From: Helicoverpa zea
Taxonomy: Eukaryota; Arthropoda; Insecta; Lepidoptera; Noctuidae
Direction: 5' to 3'
DNA: 64,000 nt
Assembly: GCF_022581195.2 (NCBI RefSeq)
Contig: NC_061467.1
Coordinates: 11,470,001 to 11,534,000, forward strand
Shown: piece after piece, positions 37,101-52,100 of the stretch
Numbering within the stretch: position 1 is the stretch's first letter
How the letters are laid out: each line of letters starts with the position of its first letter
Notes under the pieces: model-generated
Seen by the model: the letters and a program-made list of their open reading frames with translations, nothing else
Database searches by the model: none
Told to the model about the DNA's origin: nothing
Position numbers and translations under genes: made by a program

Positions 37101-40100
37101 TTTAAAAATTCATCAGGTTTATCCTGATTTTTGTGTTTCAAACTACTCTCAGATTCATTTTCAGGTTCATTCGGTATTTCATGACTACCGATTTTTCGAA
37201 TTTTACTTGTACTGCATTCATCAGATTGAGAGCTATCTGATTTAGGGCCAGAACTATGAGACTTATAAGACACTGATTTTGTTACGGAGTCATTATCAGT
37301 TTCGTCTTGGGAATATGTATTATTACTCCGTTCAGGTCGTAATGAAGGCCTAGATTCGATAAAATTAGTCTCATCAATTACAACGTCCCTTACAGTTTCA
37401 TATTTTTCGAATTCTGTATTCCAAACTTTATAACCATTGGGTTCATAACCTACCAGTATTCCTTTCCACGACCTATTGTCAAATTTGTTTTTACTGGTTT
37501 TATTATGAACATATACAGTTGAACCGAAAACTCTGAGATTTTTAACGCTTGGTTTCCTATCATGCCACATCTCGTATGGTGTCTTTGATTGACTTAAAGC
37601 TTTCGTAGGCGTAATATTTATTAAATAAACTGCAGTTAAAACTGCATTTCCCCAAAAACGTTTTGATGCTTTAGTGCCATTTAACATAGCACGAGCTTTT
37701 TCTGTTATTGTGCGAACCATACGTTCTGCAACACCATTTAACTGTGGGGTCCTAGGAACTGTTAAATGATAGCTTATGCCTCTTTCTCTACAGTAGTTTT
37801 TCATTTCGGTGGATAAGTATTCACCACCGTTATCACTATAAAGATTTACTACTTTGAAATTGAATTTAGCCTCACTTTTAGCGACATAGTCTTTAAAAGC
37901 TGTAAACACTTCTGATTTGTAAGTTAACATATACACCACACAATAATGTGTGTATTCATCAACAAATAAAACAAAATAATTTCTGTTATCTATTGTTGGA
38001 GGTGTTATAGGACCACAAACATCTGAATGCACAATAAACAGAGGGCGTTTAATGTAACTTTTGTCTTTAACTTTATTAAAAGGCAGGCGAGTCTGCTTCC
38101 CATTTATGCATGCTTCACACAACTTATCATTTGGAGTTACGGTATTTATTTCATCTAAGTCATCAATCATATTATGACATTTTAACTGCAGGAATTTAGT
38201 TTTACTTATATGTCCTAGGCGTTGATGCCATAATTCATATTTATTTTCATTAACATAACATGCTTGGGAAGCGGATTCCCCTTTTATTACTGGTATTTTA
38301 AACTCTAGAACTATAAGATTATTCAATGTCTTACCTTTCATGATGATTTTACCTTCCTTTGTAATTTGTGTGCCTTTGTCATCAAATATTATGGTGAATC
38401 CTGCTTGCTGCATCTTTGATACCGATATTAAATTATATGGTACTTCGGCACAGAACAATACATTTGTAAGTATTCCTTGCACTCCTGTTTGACTGATAAG
38501 ATTTATGTTTCCCCTTTTAGTTGCTGAAATAAATGTATTGTTTTTAGCTACTGAAATTTTTAAAGGAGGATTTAAACATTCAAACGATGTGAAGAGATCA
38601 TCTCTATTTGTGATGTGATCAGACGCTCCTGAATCTAATAGGAATTTAATTGTCGAGTGGTCTTTTTCATAATGGTATGCGCTTGTCATGAACGCAAATC
38701 CTGAAAAAGAAGAATTCGAGGTCGTTCCCTCTTGCAGGGCAATAGTTTGGACTTGTCTTGTCCTTTCTGGGGCATTGTTTTGTATATTTGTCTGTCTTTT
38801 GAAATAGAAACAATCCTGTTTCTTGTGTCCTTTGCGTCCACAGTAATGACATTTCACAAATTTTTGTTTGTTTGTTTTCTTGAATGTTGTATTCTTCAAA
38901 TAGTTTTGTTTTGTGCGATTGTATCTGTTTTTATTATATTTTTCTTCAACATGGAGTATCTTTAAACTGGTATCACGACTCTCGTTTTTTTTAATTTTAC
39001 TTCGTGATCTAATAGTCTAGTTTTTACAAAACCGAGAGTGATATTTTCTTCAGATAGTGTCTCAATTGCAGTGATAACGCCATCATATGTATTCGGGAGA
39101 GTAAGTAATAAATGAGCTACTTTGTCCGTTTCCTCTAATTTAGCTCCAGCAGCTGATAATTCTGTCAGCAGATCGTCAAATGTTGAGAAGTGTTTGATCA
39201 AGGGTATATCGGCTTTTAATTTTAATCCCAATAATTGTTTTCTCAGCGCTAATTGAGTTGCTACACTTTTCCTTTCATAGATCGCGTCAAAATGTTTAAA
39301 AACTGCTTGAGCAGTCCCATTTTCATTAATATAATTAAGATATGAGTCCGCCAAATATTCGACTATAATACTTTTGGCTGCCTTATTATTCTTTTCCCAC
39401 TCAGCGGATCGCGTTCCAGGAATTTCTTCGTCAATAACACTGAGCAAGTTTAACTCTGAAAGCAGTGTACGAATTCTAAATTTCCATACACTGTACTTTT
39501 CTCCATTAAAAGGCTTAATGTTTCTTTTCACTTTTTCCATTGTCACAACTTTATTTTTATTTACAACTATGCACTTTACTGTCACTACGCACTACTGAAT
39601 GTTCTCACTACTAAATGTCCTTTTTCGCACTGGGCCCATAACCTATAGGAGGTATGGGATTAAAAGAAATAATATACTAATTCGATATTGAAATATTTAT
39701 TCTATACTTTAAATGGTACTTGGAAGCAATACGTCCGTCTAACAAGATCCCGTGACGCAGTGTGTGTAGAGTTAAATAAACAGTAGATTGTTCAGATAGA
39801 ACAAAGAACAATGTTATCGAAAGTTAGGGGTATTAGTTTTTGCTTTATATAATCCAACAATGCTATCGTGATTTTTCCTCCATGTGGATAAAAATGGTAA
39901 AAGGTAAATAAACATTGATAGTGGAATATATTTTAATCGGCACAGAACATCTTGTTTTGGTCGAACTATTGGCTTGAGACGTCAAGACTGATTCATAGGA
40001 AAGATACCCACGAAAACGAAAAACTTTGTTATATCATGATCTTTCTTTAAAACGAAAATATCCACCCACTCCATTTGTCACTCCGCATAGTTTTTTGGAT

Positions 40101-43100
40101 GTTCAGGAACTTCTCTTCTTCATACCAAGAAGAACTAACCCTAAATATCTTCAGTGTCAACAGCTCACATCACCCAGGTCAGTATCAAAACCTGTGTTGG
40201 AAGGACCTCGGCGCAATGACACGCTTTCTCCCTTCGGCGTTAAGCACGTATTTGTATGCATGTCCCGTGCCAACGTTGCTCAACCATCGTTTAGCAAGAC
40301 TGGTCGTCGCCTCACTCTAGTTGCTGTCTGATGGTGACTGCTGGATTGATGGAGTGGGAATAAATAGAGCAGTTTTTTTAAACCTGTCAAATGAAATCGT
40401 TATTTTACTTTTCCTTTTGCTGTGTGGAAGATTTTTGTCTAATTTTATGGTATTTGGTCTTATAGCTTAGTTTAAGATATGTTATGATATATTAAGTCAA
40501 TTAGGGTGATTGATATCTAAATAGACTGTTGTACATTGTCGTGATTCTATGCCCAGAAAATAGTATCTTCTAAGCGATTTATGTGTACACTTACTCCACG
40601 ATTCTGCGATAATTCCTTCCTATATTATTAACGAGGCCATCCATTTCGTCAAGCAGGCTAATGTTCGATGCTATTAATGCAGGCGGATGCAGTTGCACAT
40701 CCTGATCTCTGAACGATATCACGGTTCTATTGCGAGTTACGACATCCATAGGATGTGGGGTGGACTATTCTTAGACTAGATCACCCACTAAGATATGTAA
40801 GGATTTCTGTTGAAATTCGTAGGAAGTTTGCTTGTCTTCTTCGAGTGTTTTTTTTTTCATAGTTCTTTTAAAATGGTCCCTTCTGCTTCAGTGCGTTTTT
40901 CAAAAATTGCTTGTTATTCTATTGTATTATAACAATCATGTTAAGCAAATATAACATCGTTGCCGGCTTCGTCTGAAACGGTTTGTTTATCGGCTGATAA
41001 TTCTACAGTCGATAAACAGCGATAATTCCTGATAGTGAACACTTTAGTTAAACGAGATCTGACTCACCTCAGTCACCGTACACAACCAAATATGTGTTAC
41101 GTAAGTGTTCAAGTAAATAAGTATGTATTCATGTTTTGTATAGTCCATACAGGTTGTGCCTGTATGTAGTAGATTTATCAGCTCGCTTCAAGTCTCGAAA
41201 TGCTGCAGTAATATCCAATTGATCATTATTTGTTATTATTTGTCGCAAACATAAATATACATAGAGGGCAAAATTCCAACTTCTTGCTAAACTTCATTCG
41301 GTAATTCCCAAGCTAAATAAATCAGATAAGAAAACCGTATTCAAGATCTTTTGATATGAAACAAAAAGAAGGTAGAGCGGTTGAATTGCATGAAACATGA
41401 AACATATTCCAAAACTATTGGCGTTTCCAAAAACAATGGGCAAAGTATAATAAGCTAAGCAAAAATACCAAGAATGCCAACTAGTCTTACAATGATAGTA
41501 TAAAGATTAAAAACAAAAAGGATAATTCGAGTATTTCATCGAAACCCAAGTATGCCTAGTTTTACAATCACAGTACCTACAAAGATTAAAAATAAAAAGG
41601 ACGATTCGAGCATTTCGTGGAAACCCTTTGAAAAGGTGAACAGCTGGCAATCCTAAGAACCATAACTTGAAAATCCACTTGAAAACAATAACACACTGAT
41701 AACTGAATTCCTTGATGTTGTTATCTTAATGCTAATGGTGGTAATTATCGCGTCCTTAAAGCATTAGCGGTTAGATGCGGAAGGGAAATATTCCAGATGT
41801 TTTCTAAGCGAATCATCGAACATAAGATCTTGTTTCTGCAGATTTTGATCTGATATCTATGGCAAAACAGGCACTTGAAATAAGTCCATGTACTTATGGG
41901 GCTTTTCTAAGTTTGTATGTACTTTGTAAGTACCTAAATCTTGGACACCATTGACTGTGTTTCGGATGGCACGTTAAACTGTAGGTCCCGGCTGTCATTA
42001 AACATCCTTGGCAGTCGTTACGGGTAGTCAGAAGCCAGTAAGTCTGACACCAGTCTAACCAAGGGGTAGCGGGTTGCCCGGGTAACTGGGTTGAGGAGGT
42101 CAGATGGGCAGTCGCTTCTTTTAAAGCACTGGTACTCAGCTGAATCCGTTTAGATTGGAAGCCGACCCCAACATGGTTGGGAAAACGGCTCGGAGGATGA
42201 TGACTTATGAGGAGTTTTAAGAAGTTCGTTGGTGGCTCACTAACGTTAGTAAAATAACGCATGGTTTTTATTTCCAACTATGACTGTGTCAGCTGGGAAA
42301 ATCCTGCCCTAGTAATACTTAGTAGGATGACCCTTTACTAGTAAATTAAGTCATTTAACCACAACTATTGAATAGGTTTCTGATTGCAACAATTGTTGCG
42401 AATGTGTCATATTATACTTAATTAAAAAATATATAATAGTTAATTGCCAAGCATAATAAATTCATGATAATGACTTTATTCCAAAAACAAAGTGGCCAAC
42501 CGCTGAACTCTAACCTAAGTGCCCAACTGCATAAATGGCAAGTAATCATGTGTTGCCAGCTTCTAGCAGATATCCTAAACTAGGTCTAGCTAGATTGTAA
42601 TTTTAGTTGCTATTGATGTCCTATTGGTACTCGTTCATTGGAATTCTCAGATGCCGCCAAATTGTGCAAAAGGAAAGAAAAGAAAGAAAGAAAGAAAATC
42701 CATTTATTTCGAACACACGAATGACGCAAGAAACAAATAAATAAATATGGCACAAAACAAACAATACAGTGAACGCGTCACTCGTGCGTGAAAGGGTTGG
42801 CTGATATACATATAAAACCGTGGTGATCTTAATAACCTTTTAAGACATTATAGCTCATCCATCATGGGTACTCTTTCGAATACCTTCAAGTTAATACCAA
42901 GAACTGTAAACACCTTATTGTAAATACCTACATTCTGAGCAAATAAATGAATATTATTATTATTATCTTGTATGTCTCTAACCGACCACGGGACTACAGA
43001 GTCCCGGATTTTTGGAAGGCGAACGTGGGGCCGAAGCCAACACGCTGAAGCCCTTTTGAGACAACTTTAATGAAATGGCGACACAAAACCGACGATTATC

Positions 43101-46100
43101 CCTGTATACACTATAGAAACGTACCCAAGGACAATCCCCGGTTCTGTGCCAAACTATTGCTAAATATGGAATAAAACTACTAGGGCTATTGGGATGGGAT
43201 GCTAATGGACTAGGAATGGGGAAACTACGGGAACTATGGCACCTGCCGATAACAATGTAATAAATACACGTAAAAATGGCAGGTGGAGACTCGCCAACTC
43301 ACTTACTGGGCCCCCGGGAATCAGTCGCTAAATCGCAACAAGGGGGCAACAGGTACATGAGCGGCTGAAGGGTGAGGATACCTCGGCGGACTTTAAACGC
43401 AGATCACGCGCTCCCTGTGGGTCCAGCATCACCGGCCCACTCGCCACTTACCACGAGGCACCTACCCTCCGAGCGGGCTGCTAACCCTGCTCTAGCGACT
43501 CCACTCTGACCGGCCGATGAAGGCAAGCCAAGAGGCGGGAGACCTATCCCCCGTCATACTTCACTCCGGCAGGCCGGAGATGGGGGACAGTATACTCTCC
43601 CTGGAGCACTCGGATATATAGCCCCGCGGGGTCGCTACTCCCCGTCATCCGCCTCAGATGCCCTGCGGGGCTTATTATTATTATCTTGTATGTCTCTACC
43701 AGACCTCGGGACTATAGAGTCCCGGATTTTGGGAGGCGAACGTGGGGCCGAAGCCAACACGCTGAAGCCCTTTTGAGACAACTTTAATGAAATGGTGACA
43801 CAAAACCGACGATTATCCCTGTATACACTATAGAAATGTACCCAAGGACAATCCCCGGTTCTGTGCTAAACTATTGCTAACTATGGATGAAAACTACTTG
43901 GGCTATTGTGATGGGATGCTAGTGGACTAGGAATGGGGAAACTACGGGAACTATGGCACCTGCCGATAACAATGTAATAAATACACGTAAAAATGGCAGG
44001 TGGAGACTCGCCAACTCACTTACTGGGCCCCCGGGAATCAGTCGCTAAATCGCAACAAGGGGGGCAACAGGTACATGAGCGGCTGAAGGGTGAGGATACC
44101 TCGGCGGACTTTAAACGCAGATCACGCGCTCCCTGTGGGTCCAGCATCACCGGCCCACTCGCCACTTACCACGAGGCACCTACCCTCCGAGTGGGCTGTT
44201 AACCCTGCTCTAGCGACTCCACTCTGACCGGCCGGTGAAGGCAAGCCAAGAGGCGGGAGACCTATCCCCCGTCATGCTTCACTCCGGCAGGCCGGAGATG
44301 GGGGACAGTATACTCTCCCTGGAGCACTCGGATATATAGCCCCGCGGGGTCGCTACTCCCCGTCATCCGCCTCAGATGCCCTGCGGGGCTTATTATTATT
44401 ATTATTAACTGTTGACTGTCATAATTGCGATGCAATTACAGTGTTTACACCCAAGCTCACGGTACTTAGTCATAGCATTATATCGCTCAGTGATGCGTGG
44501 CAGACCATGACTCAACTAATAGCTAATAAAAACCATCAGAGCCCATAGTTTATTTGCTTTGACACGTACAGATTATCTTTGTGCACCGCAAAGCCTTTTG
44601 GTCTACGTTCTCAGTAGCATTTGCATACAATAAGAGGTCTAAATGTAAGGAGTGTGTATTCTCCCCTTTTGGGGAGGTTCAAGGTGTTAGCAGGTGTCAT
44701 ACCACAATCGAATCGCAAGTGATTAATTTGTAATAGGCTTGCTAATTACAATCAAGGTTCTAGACAGCTTCCTTATAAACGGTTTGGTAATGAGAACTGA
44801 GTAACCATGGAACTTGGATGCCCATATCGAATCTTTTAATTTTGTGCCTTTTAAGAAGATTAAGAGTTGCCAATAATTTTGTTGCTTCCCTTGGAATACT
44901 GGTTTTCATGAAAGTTTCTTCTGATTCTTCATCCATTTTTGGTGTTAATCCAAACTAGCAATATTTGGATATGTACAGACTCGCCTTAAAATAAGTTAAT
45001 CCAATTCATCCGGGACTTGATCGCGTTGCGATTGGCGGGAATGTGGTGTATGTGCTAAGATCATGGCACAGCTGACCTCGGTCTCTGCTCTTGAACTAAA
45101 AACCGGCCTGCGAGGCACACGGACAGTGCGCGCGCATAGTGACGTCACCACCGCACCGAGCTTAACGTGCTTTGGATTTGTTTTGGTTGTGCTTTCGTAA
45201 GCTAGCGGATTTCTGAGCGTGGTTGCTTTTAATTATTTTTTTCTGTTCAATGTGGGTGGAAATATATATGTAGATGTTAGTCCATTTCTTATTAAATGAA
45301 TGAATCATATGGCTAATAATAGAAAACCTGAGTTCTGATAAAAAGACGAACGCTGATATAGGGCTCAGCTTACTATTAAGACTCCCTACCACCTGATGGT
45401 CGGCAGCCTGAATTCCAATGCCACCTATTGCAGATATCCCAAAAGTTTCAATGGGTTAATATTTCAATCTAATAATTCATTATGATATCAGATTACCACA
45501 TAAGGCAGGTTGCTACGATACTTCAAAGATAGAACGATGAATATATTGAGGAAGCTTTTGTGCTAATAAAATATTAGCTCGTTAGAAGGCTAAATCCATA
45601 TTTATTGATTATGGATGTGCAAATGATCCTGCTTGTAAAATAAGTCCACTTACACGTAAGATCAATATTCATGAAACGTATCGATCGATTTCTTGTTGTG
45701 TGACTCATCAATGATCTTATTCTACCGGCTTTTTTACATGTATTTTTTCATTAATAAGTTATTTCATAGAATAATATCATAACATAGAAAAGCTGGCTAT
45801 TGTTAAATTTTTCACTGTGGAAATATTTAGGTTAATTGACTAAGCAATAGGCATACCAACATTTTTAGCTACATTATTTATGTTATACTTCGGCCGTTCA
45901 GAGAATGCGTTCCTGACACCTATCAGTTAGTCACGACTAGTGATGGGCACAACATAACACTGAGTTCGTTACCGTTCCTTCAAAATGAACCGCCGCATTA
46001 TTTTAAGATTATTTTCGTTTTAAATTGGCGGAATCATTTGTTTTATATTTTAGTTATTTAAGTGGAAACCAAAAAAAGGTAATATTCATATAATAAAATT

Positions 46101-49100
46101 GTTTTATTTATTCTTTGTTACAAGTACATTGAATTGAATGTGCGAACAGAATATTAATCAGACTCCGATTTGCTTGAGGAGGTGGTGTCTTCATCATCAT
46201 CTTCGCCTACATGTATAATTATATTATTATCAATAACAGAATCAATCCTGATATCTCGGTCTAACAAAAGCCGGGTAATCAAATAAAAACAGATCGAAAA
46301 CACTTGAAAAACGTGGTCTATGCGCACGAAACGACAACGGACGACTGTTTTAGCGTCACAAAATGGCGGCCCATAACGCCATTTGGGGTTACCATTTTTA
46401 ATCTAAGTATAAAAATGCGGTTTGGTCATAGTTTTATTTTTATATTTCATAAACGTTATAATTAAGTCTTATAGTCCATTATTTTCCAATTCTTAAAAAG
46501 AAAATCAAAACGTATTATTTTATATTATAACTGTATAAGAACAGATTACGATACTTGCCTGTTATTTTTAGCACAGCACTACAAAATATAAACCGCTGAC
46601 ATAACCTTGTAATAGCGCAGTATAGATTTAGAAAAATATTGTTTACCAAGTTATTTGACACTCAGTTTGGCACAAAATTATAACATTCATTGATTATTGA
46701 TATAATAATGTTGTTTTAATGCTCCTCAATTGTTAAAACGGTAAACAACCAGCAAAAATATTTTTATCGTAACTGCAACGCCATTGCAAAGTTACGTCGT
46801 CAGTTCAATCGCGACGTGTCAGGAACGCATTCTCTGAATGGCCGAACTATAATGTGCTTAGTGACAGTTGGTCCCAAAGCGCTATATCAAGTCTAAAAAG
46901 CCCATTTTTTAAGCCAACGAACTTCTAGTTTTAAGCCGTATTTTTGGGAGACATAAAATTCAGATTAACAGCTTGAAAGCTCGAACAGTTGCTCTGCTAG
47001 TGTAATCCCAAAGATCTCTTAGCCAGATGTAGCATAGTTATGTCACTATTACTCCATAAAGTTACATGTTTAGTGGCCTGTCGGTTATTATGTTTCGCAT
47101 CTGGTCGGGTCCGCCATTGTCGCGTGCATCAGGTCGTTGGCCTAATAACCTCGGAGGTTATGATTTCGTCACGGCAACCTTTTTGTGTTCAAATCGCTGA
47201 AAGTTATGTTCCGTCGGCTTTATGGCGTGTCTTCAGAATTTCTCCTTGGTTTATTGGGGATTTTTGCTGTATTTTGTGTAGCAATTTGTTTGATGAGTTC
47301 GTTTGGTAAAGCGATTAGGTTACTAAAGAGAATATATTGCCTTGTTTGGTATAATTTGATAGATATGTCGCATTAAGTAGCCAGCCTTATTAACGAGAGA
47401 ACTCTATAATAGGCAGAAAGACCCAAACATATGTATTTCTTTCAAAAGCCGTTTAGGCTCGCCATAATATTATCTAGCCTTAACATCAATATTGAAATAT
47501 TAAGATGAAAACATTGACTTATTAGATTAATTTATTATTAAACAGTAGGCCTAAGAGCTACCGAACGCAGCTGCAGATTTATCACATGGTTCGCAAACCG
47601 GTTTCGGCTCTCGGAATTTTGTACAGATTTCCACACATGTTTAAATGAATGCTAAGCTATATGTTTGTAATTTTCGCCCTTCGCCAGTCCAAAAAAGTGG
47701 CTAACAGCGTATTTGCGATTCGTCACAACTGCACGTCGATCCTAGATGTTCAATCGTTTTGTATGTATAAGTTTCTATACTTGTACCTTTATCTGGAATG
47801 CCTTGTACATCGGGGTTAATATGTCTACGATGTTACGGTAGCTATAAAACCGTAAAATTGCAAACGAGCTCTGTGATTACCCGTCGTTACTGAAGTTCTA
47901 CCGCATTCTAGTCAAGCTTAAATACATATAAAGCTTTAACATCCAGATGTCCCATCTGGTTGTACTATGTAGTTTGTTACTATGTACGGTGATGACTCGG
48001 AAAGCGCCAGTTGAAATTTATATTATTGTAGGTGTTTGATGACCCAAGACTTGAGCAAAGCACAAACATTCTTCACCACCCAAATGACATTTAGCTATCC
48101 CTGTTTGGGGGCAACAATTAAAGGGCCGAGAGGGGTGGAGACAAAATGGGGAGGCCTTAGCCGACAGTGGGACAGATCGGACTAAGAAAAAAAAGTAAAG
48201 AAATTGGAGAGCCAATCAAAAAAGATATGAACGATTCACCACAGGCCGCGAGAATGTAACCACATGCTTTAACTCTAGAAACTTCTCCAAAATAAAATAA
48301 TTCCCAACATTCACACTCAAAACCGTCAGAAATTGCAGAGGAAATAGATTAACAGCTCACAACAATTAGTATAACGAGCCATGTCTAAATCTTAATCGGA
48401 CCAATGAGGCGCGACTGACGCGCCATTGAGAGGATTTTATACTTCGTTTGTCGTTAGTGTAATTGATTTTTTTAATGTTATGCATGTTTACTGATTTTGG
48501 ATTTTTATTTGGAGCTTTGGGGCTAAGATTTATTTCTTTATCCTTCGATTGACCAATTTTATCGTCTGGACAAGATTTAAGTAACAGTTATTTTGTTCCT
48601 TTATTTACGAACTGATAAAGACAATACATAAAAAAATCGTCCACATGCTGAATTTCGTTTGAGTCTATGACTACTTAAGTTTTCGTAACACACTACTTAG
48701 TTAAGTTCAAGTAAAGTATAAAACTGGTTTACGAGAAGTCAATTAAGACGCTCAACTATTGACAGATTACCACACCTCTTGACATGATATGTCGTTTAAG
48801 TATCTTCGCTCCGTAAACGTCTTTGGCAATGACTGCCATCTTCCCACGCGTCTAGTTTAAGTCAGGGTTAAGTTCAAATGACATAAATCAGACCTCACTT
48901 CATACAACGTCTATATTTACGCTCCTACGCAACCTTATGTATTATGACTATGAAATGATGTAGTCAGTCAGCGAGACTAGACAACTACCTTTTGCCTAAG
49001 GCGCTGTTCGTCTAGTAAACACATACCTGTCTAAGCCATAAAATAAACCTATAACTCAGAGGCCTATAAAGCCAGGAATGGGTTCAGTAGGTTTAAAGAT

Positions 49101-52100
49101 GACCTATTTAATGCGCAGCTTAGCCTCTCTACTTTTTAGATTGAAGGTAGTTCCACCAATGTACATAGATCAAAAAGGTTCATGCTATTCGACGTAGGAT
49201 GGTTCACACATAAGACTACTTTATGATCAAAACTTTTTAAAAAAGCAACGATTTTTTACAGTAATATTGCAACAGAACTTTCCCAAAACATTCTAATTTA
49301 TCCTGAGATGAAGTGACGAAACAAACCTACCAAAAAGCAACCGCCAACCGAGGTACATTCTAACAGCCAAAAGTCTTAAAATCGTTACTCCTTGTTCCCA
49401 GGTTTCAACACAACAAAATCTACACGTACATAGGCGAAGTACTAGTATCAGTGAACCCTTACAAGAACCTGGACATCTACAGTATGCAGCACATGGCACA
49501 GTACAGGGGTCGGGAGATGTTCGAAGTAACTCCTCACGTGTACGCCGTCGCTGATGCCTGTCAGAGGGTGTTGAGGCAACAGGTAAGGATGAAGAGAATT
49601 TTATGATCAGGATTTTATTTGACTGTCCCTTAGATGGCGACTGGCATCTTCTTAAGCAGAAAATGAACAAAAAAGTGTCAATAATGCTGGGTCTATGTTC
49701 AGGTTGATGGTTTGACTTTTTCTTCCTCATCCTCCATATTTGATTTAAGTTGACCGCTGGGCCACCATGACAAAGGGTGTTTATAGACAACAAATAAAAA
49801 TCAAAATGGTTTATGCGATCTCTGGAAGCATTAGACCTTTGTACTCCGATTTTTATGTTCTTTACCGCAGTGTTTTATAGTCTTCCACATGCATAAATTG
49901 AAGGGCCTTTTAGTGACCCGCCAAACACTAAACCTGGCAAAACACTATTCTCACTTTAGGATACCATAAAATGGGTAAACAGTGATTTCAGGATCCGTGG
50001 AAAGTGCCCGTAATGTAGTTAATTTTATGTCGTCACCTTCAGGGGCAAAAAGTTGTACCTAAAGGGTTTTACAGTATTTTAAATATTTTTTTTTACTTTT
50101 GTCGAGGTTGAAAGGTTAGTTAGATCTTTAAGACCACCTGTTAACCTAACATACAGCACAGGTGTCATTGTTGGATAACTTCAATCCGTGATAAAACTGT
50201 TTCATCAATTTTCCCACGCTTTCTATTAGGTATGTTAGGTCAAGGCGCTAAGAAGGATGTACCTAACCTTCTATTTAAATAGGTTTTAGTCTGACAGTTT
50301 AACAATCTGGTAATGTATGTGGTCGAATGCCAATTCCATGATGTAATTTTATAAACATGTATGTATATGTGTGAAATCTACGTGCACATTCAAGCTTTCC
50401 TGTAAAAAGAACATTAATAAGTAAATATTGACGATTTCATTTGTCAAAAAATCATAGTAGTGACCTTGGTCTTGTCAAAGTCTCCTTCGCATTTACAATT
50501 TTACATTTTAGCTGCAGCTCAGTAGTCTTATTGTTATGCTGTGGAATTATCAATATCTCACAAATAATGATGGCTTGGCTTATTCTGTTTCAGGGCAAAG
50601 ACACGTGCGTGTTAATATCAGGAGAGTCAGGCTCCGGCAAGACAGAGGCGTCCAAGTTCATAATGAAGTACATAGCAGCAAACACAACACAAGTCCACAG
50701 AGATTATATTGATAGGTGAGTACCTATGTAAAAGTACTTCAATTGTTTTCAAAAAATATTATGGCGATGTTTTAACTACCAGCTTCTACCCGCGTCCAGT
50801 AGTTACTCTTATCACCTAGATAAAAAGTAGGTAACCTACCTATGTGAAATATCTCTAACTATTCATCTGTTTTGCATGATTGCGTAACGCATAGACTGAG
50901 TTACTTTCAAAGGATTACCGACCTAAAGGGTGACCGATGCATCACTTTCTTCTTCTTAAATGCTAATTTGGCTTGTTTATTCCAGGGTAAAAAACGTACT
51001 AATCCAGTCAAATTCCATACTAGAAACGTTTGGTAACGCGAAAACGAATCGAAACGGCAACTCTTCACGTTTCGGCAAGTACATGGATATACACTTTGAT
51101 TACAAAGGTGACCCTGTAGGAGGTCACATTAGTAATTACTTACTGGAGAAGAGTCGGGTGGTCTCCTTGCAACCAGGGGAGAGGAATTTCCATGCCTTCT
51201 ATCAGGTAAGACACTATTTTTGTTGAGATAACTTTTGAATTCGTGGCAATTTAGATATAAACGGGTGTCCCAAAGAAAGTGGTGTCTCGTTCCATTTGAA
51301 GTAGAAAAAGTACAGTATGCCTTACAGCTTTGTAAACATTTCAAGAATATAGTCCCCAATTCCCTTTCCTAAACGTCTGAAAGCAGTAATCAAAATTCCT
51401 TCATAGGTATCTCCATGTCTGTTTTCTTTTTTCGTTAGGCCCTAGGTGATTTCCTCTTTAAACCCTAAGCTGATCCCTAACTATATGTTTCATGAATCTT
51501 GTGGCCTTATAATTCCATTGCGTTTAGTCCATACGCCCCACCTTCATCTCCAAACCTCTTTGATACCTACCGGAATGATTTTTGCAATGTTCCTAGCTGT
51601 GATTAAGTTTGGAACGACCTGAAGTGTCCAACATATTATCCAAAAATATTAACTATTTTTCATGTTAAACGGAGTTTCTGTCGATAGCAGCGCGTGTCCA
51701 CAATAGCGGAGATTATTAGAAGCCTTGTTTGTAAACTTGTCTTATATCATCGTTCTGCCGGCGATTGTTCGCGACGTCACCCACTATTGTGTTGTTGTGT
51801 AATTATTATATTCATACTGGAATTCTTGCCCTATGGTGTTGACAGGAATCCGCCTTGTTTTTCTATGAAACCATTATAGGGATGCGGTTATTTATTAATT
51901 CTCATGGTATTCACAATGGGAAGTTCCTGTACAACTATTTTTTTTTATATAAAAGAGAAAGGGGGCATATAAGGCTACCTAGCTCCATATTGATATAACA
52001 TGTCATGTTATGGACATTCTAAAGTATTAAAAAGTAATGGTACGTGAGAAACACTACTACTATATAGTGGAGACCACAATGGCACTCTCCGTACGTTTGT

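Larger units (their letters stand above)
35009..39859 (-). mobile_element. Copia (Ty1/copia) LTR retrotransposon, full length
   Basis: 4851 bp in myosin intron 1, antisense to it. Two 216-bp LTRs (35009-35224, 39644-39859) differ at one base seen (T near 35047, C near 39682), so the insertion is recent. The 5-bp target duplication ATGCT lies at 35004-35008 and 39860-39864. LTRs start TGTTGG and end CTATA. A primer site follows the 5' LTR directly and a purine tract (minus-strand GAGGGGGCG) precedes the 3' LTR. Internal coding: gag at 38962-39540 and pol at 35468-38899. A one-base shift between them is the only visible defect. Confidence 0.96.

Noticed and set aside
41894..42277. 127-codon minus-strand frame
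   Set aside because: It lies wholly on a dispersed repeat; a similar frame in the 55009 copy is an accident of the same repeat.
49293..49793. 166-codon minus-strand frame
   Set aside because: It overlaps myosin exon 2 in antisense and has no family features.
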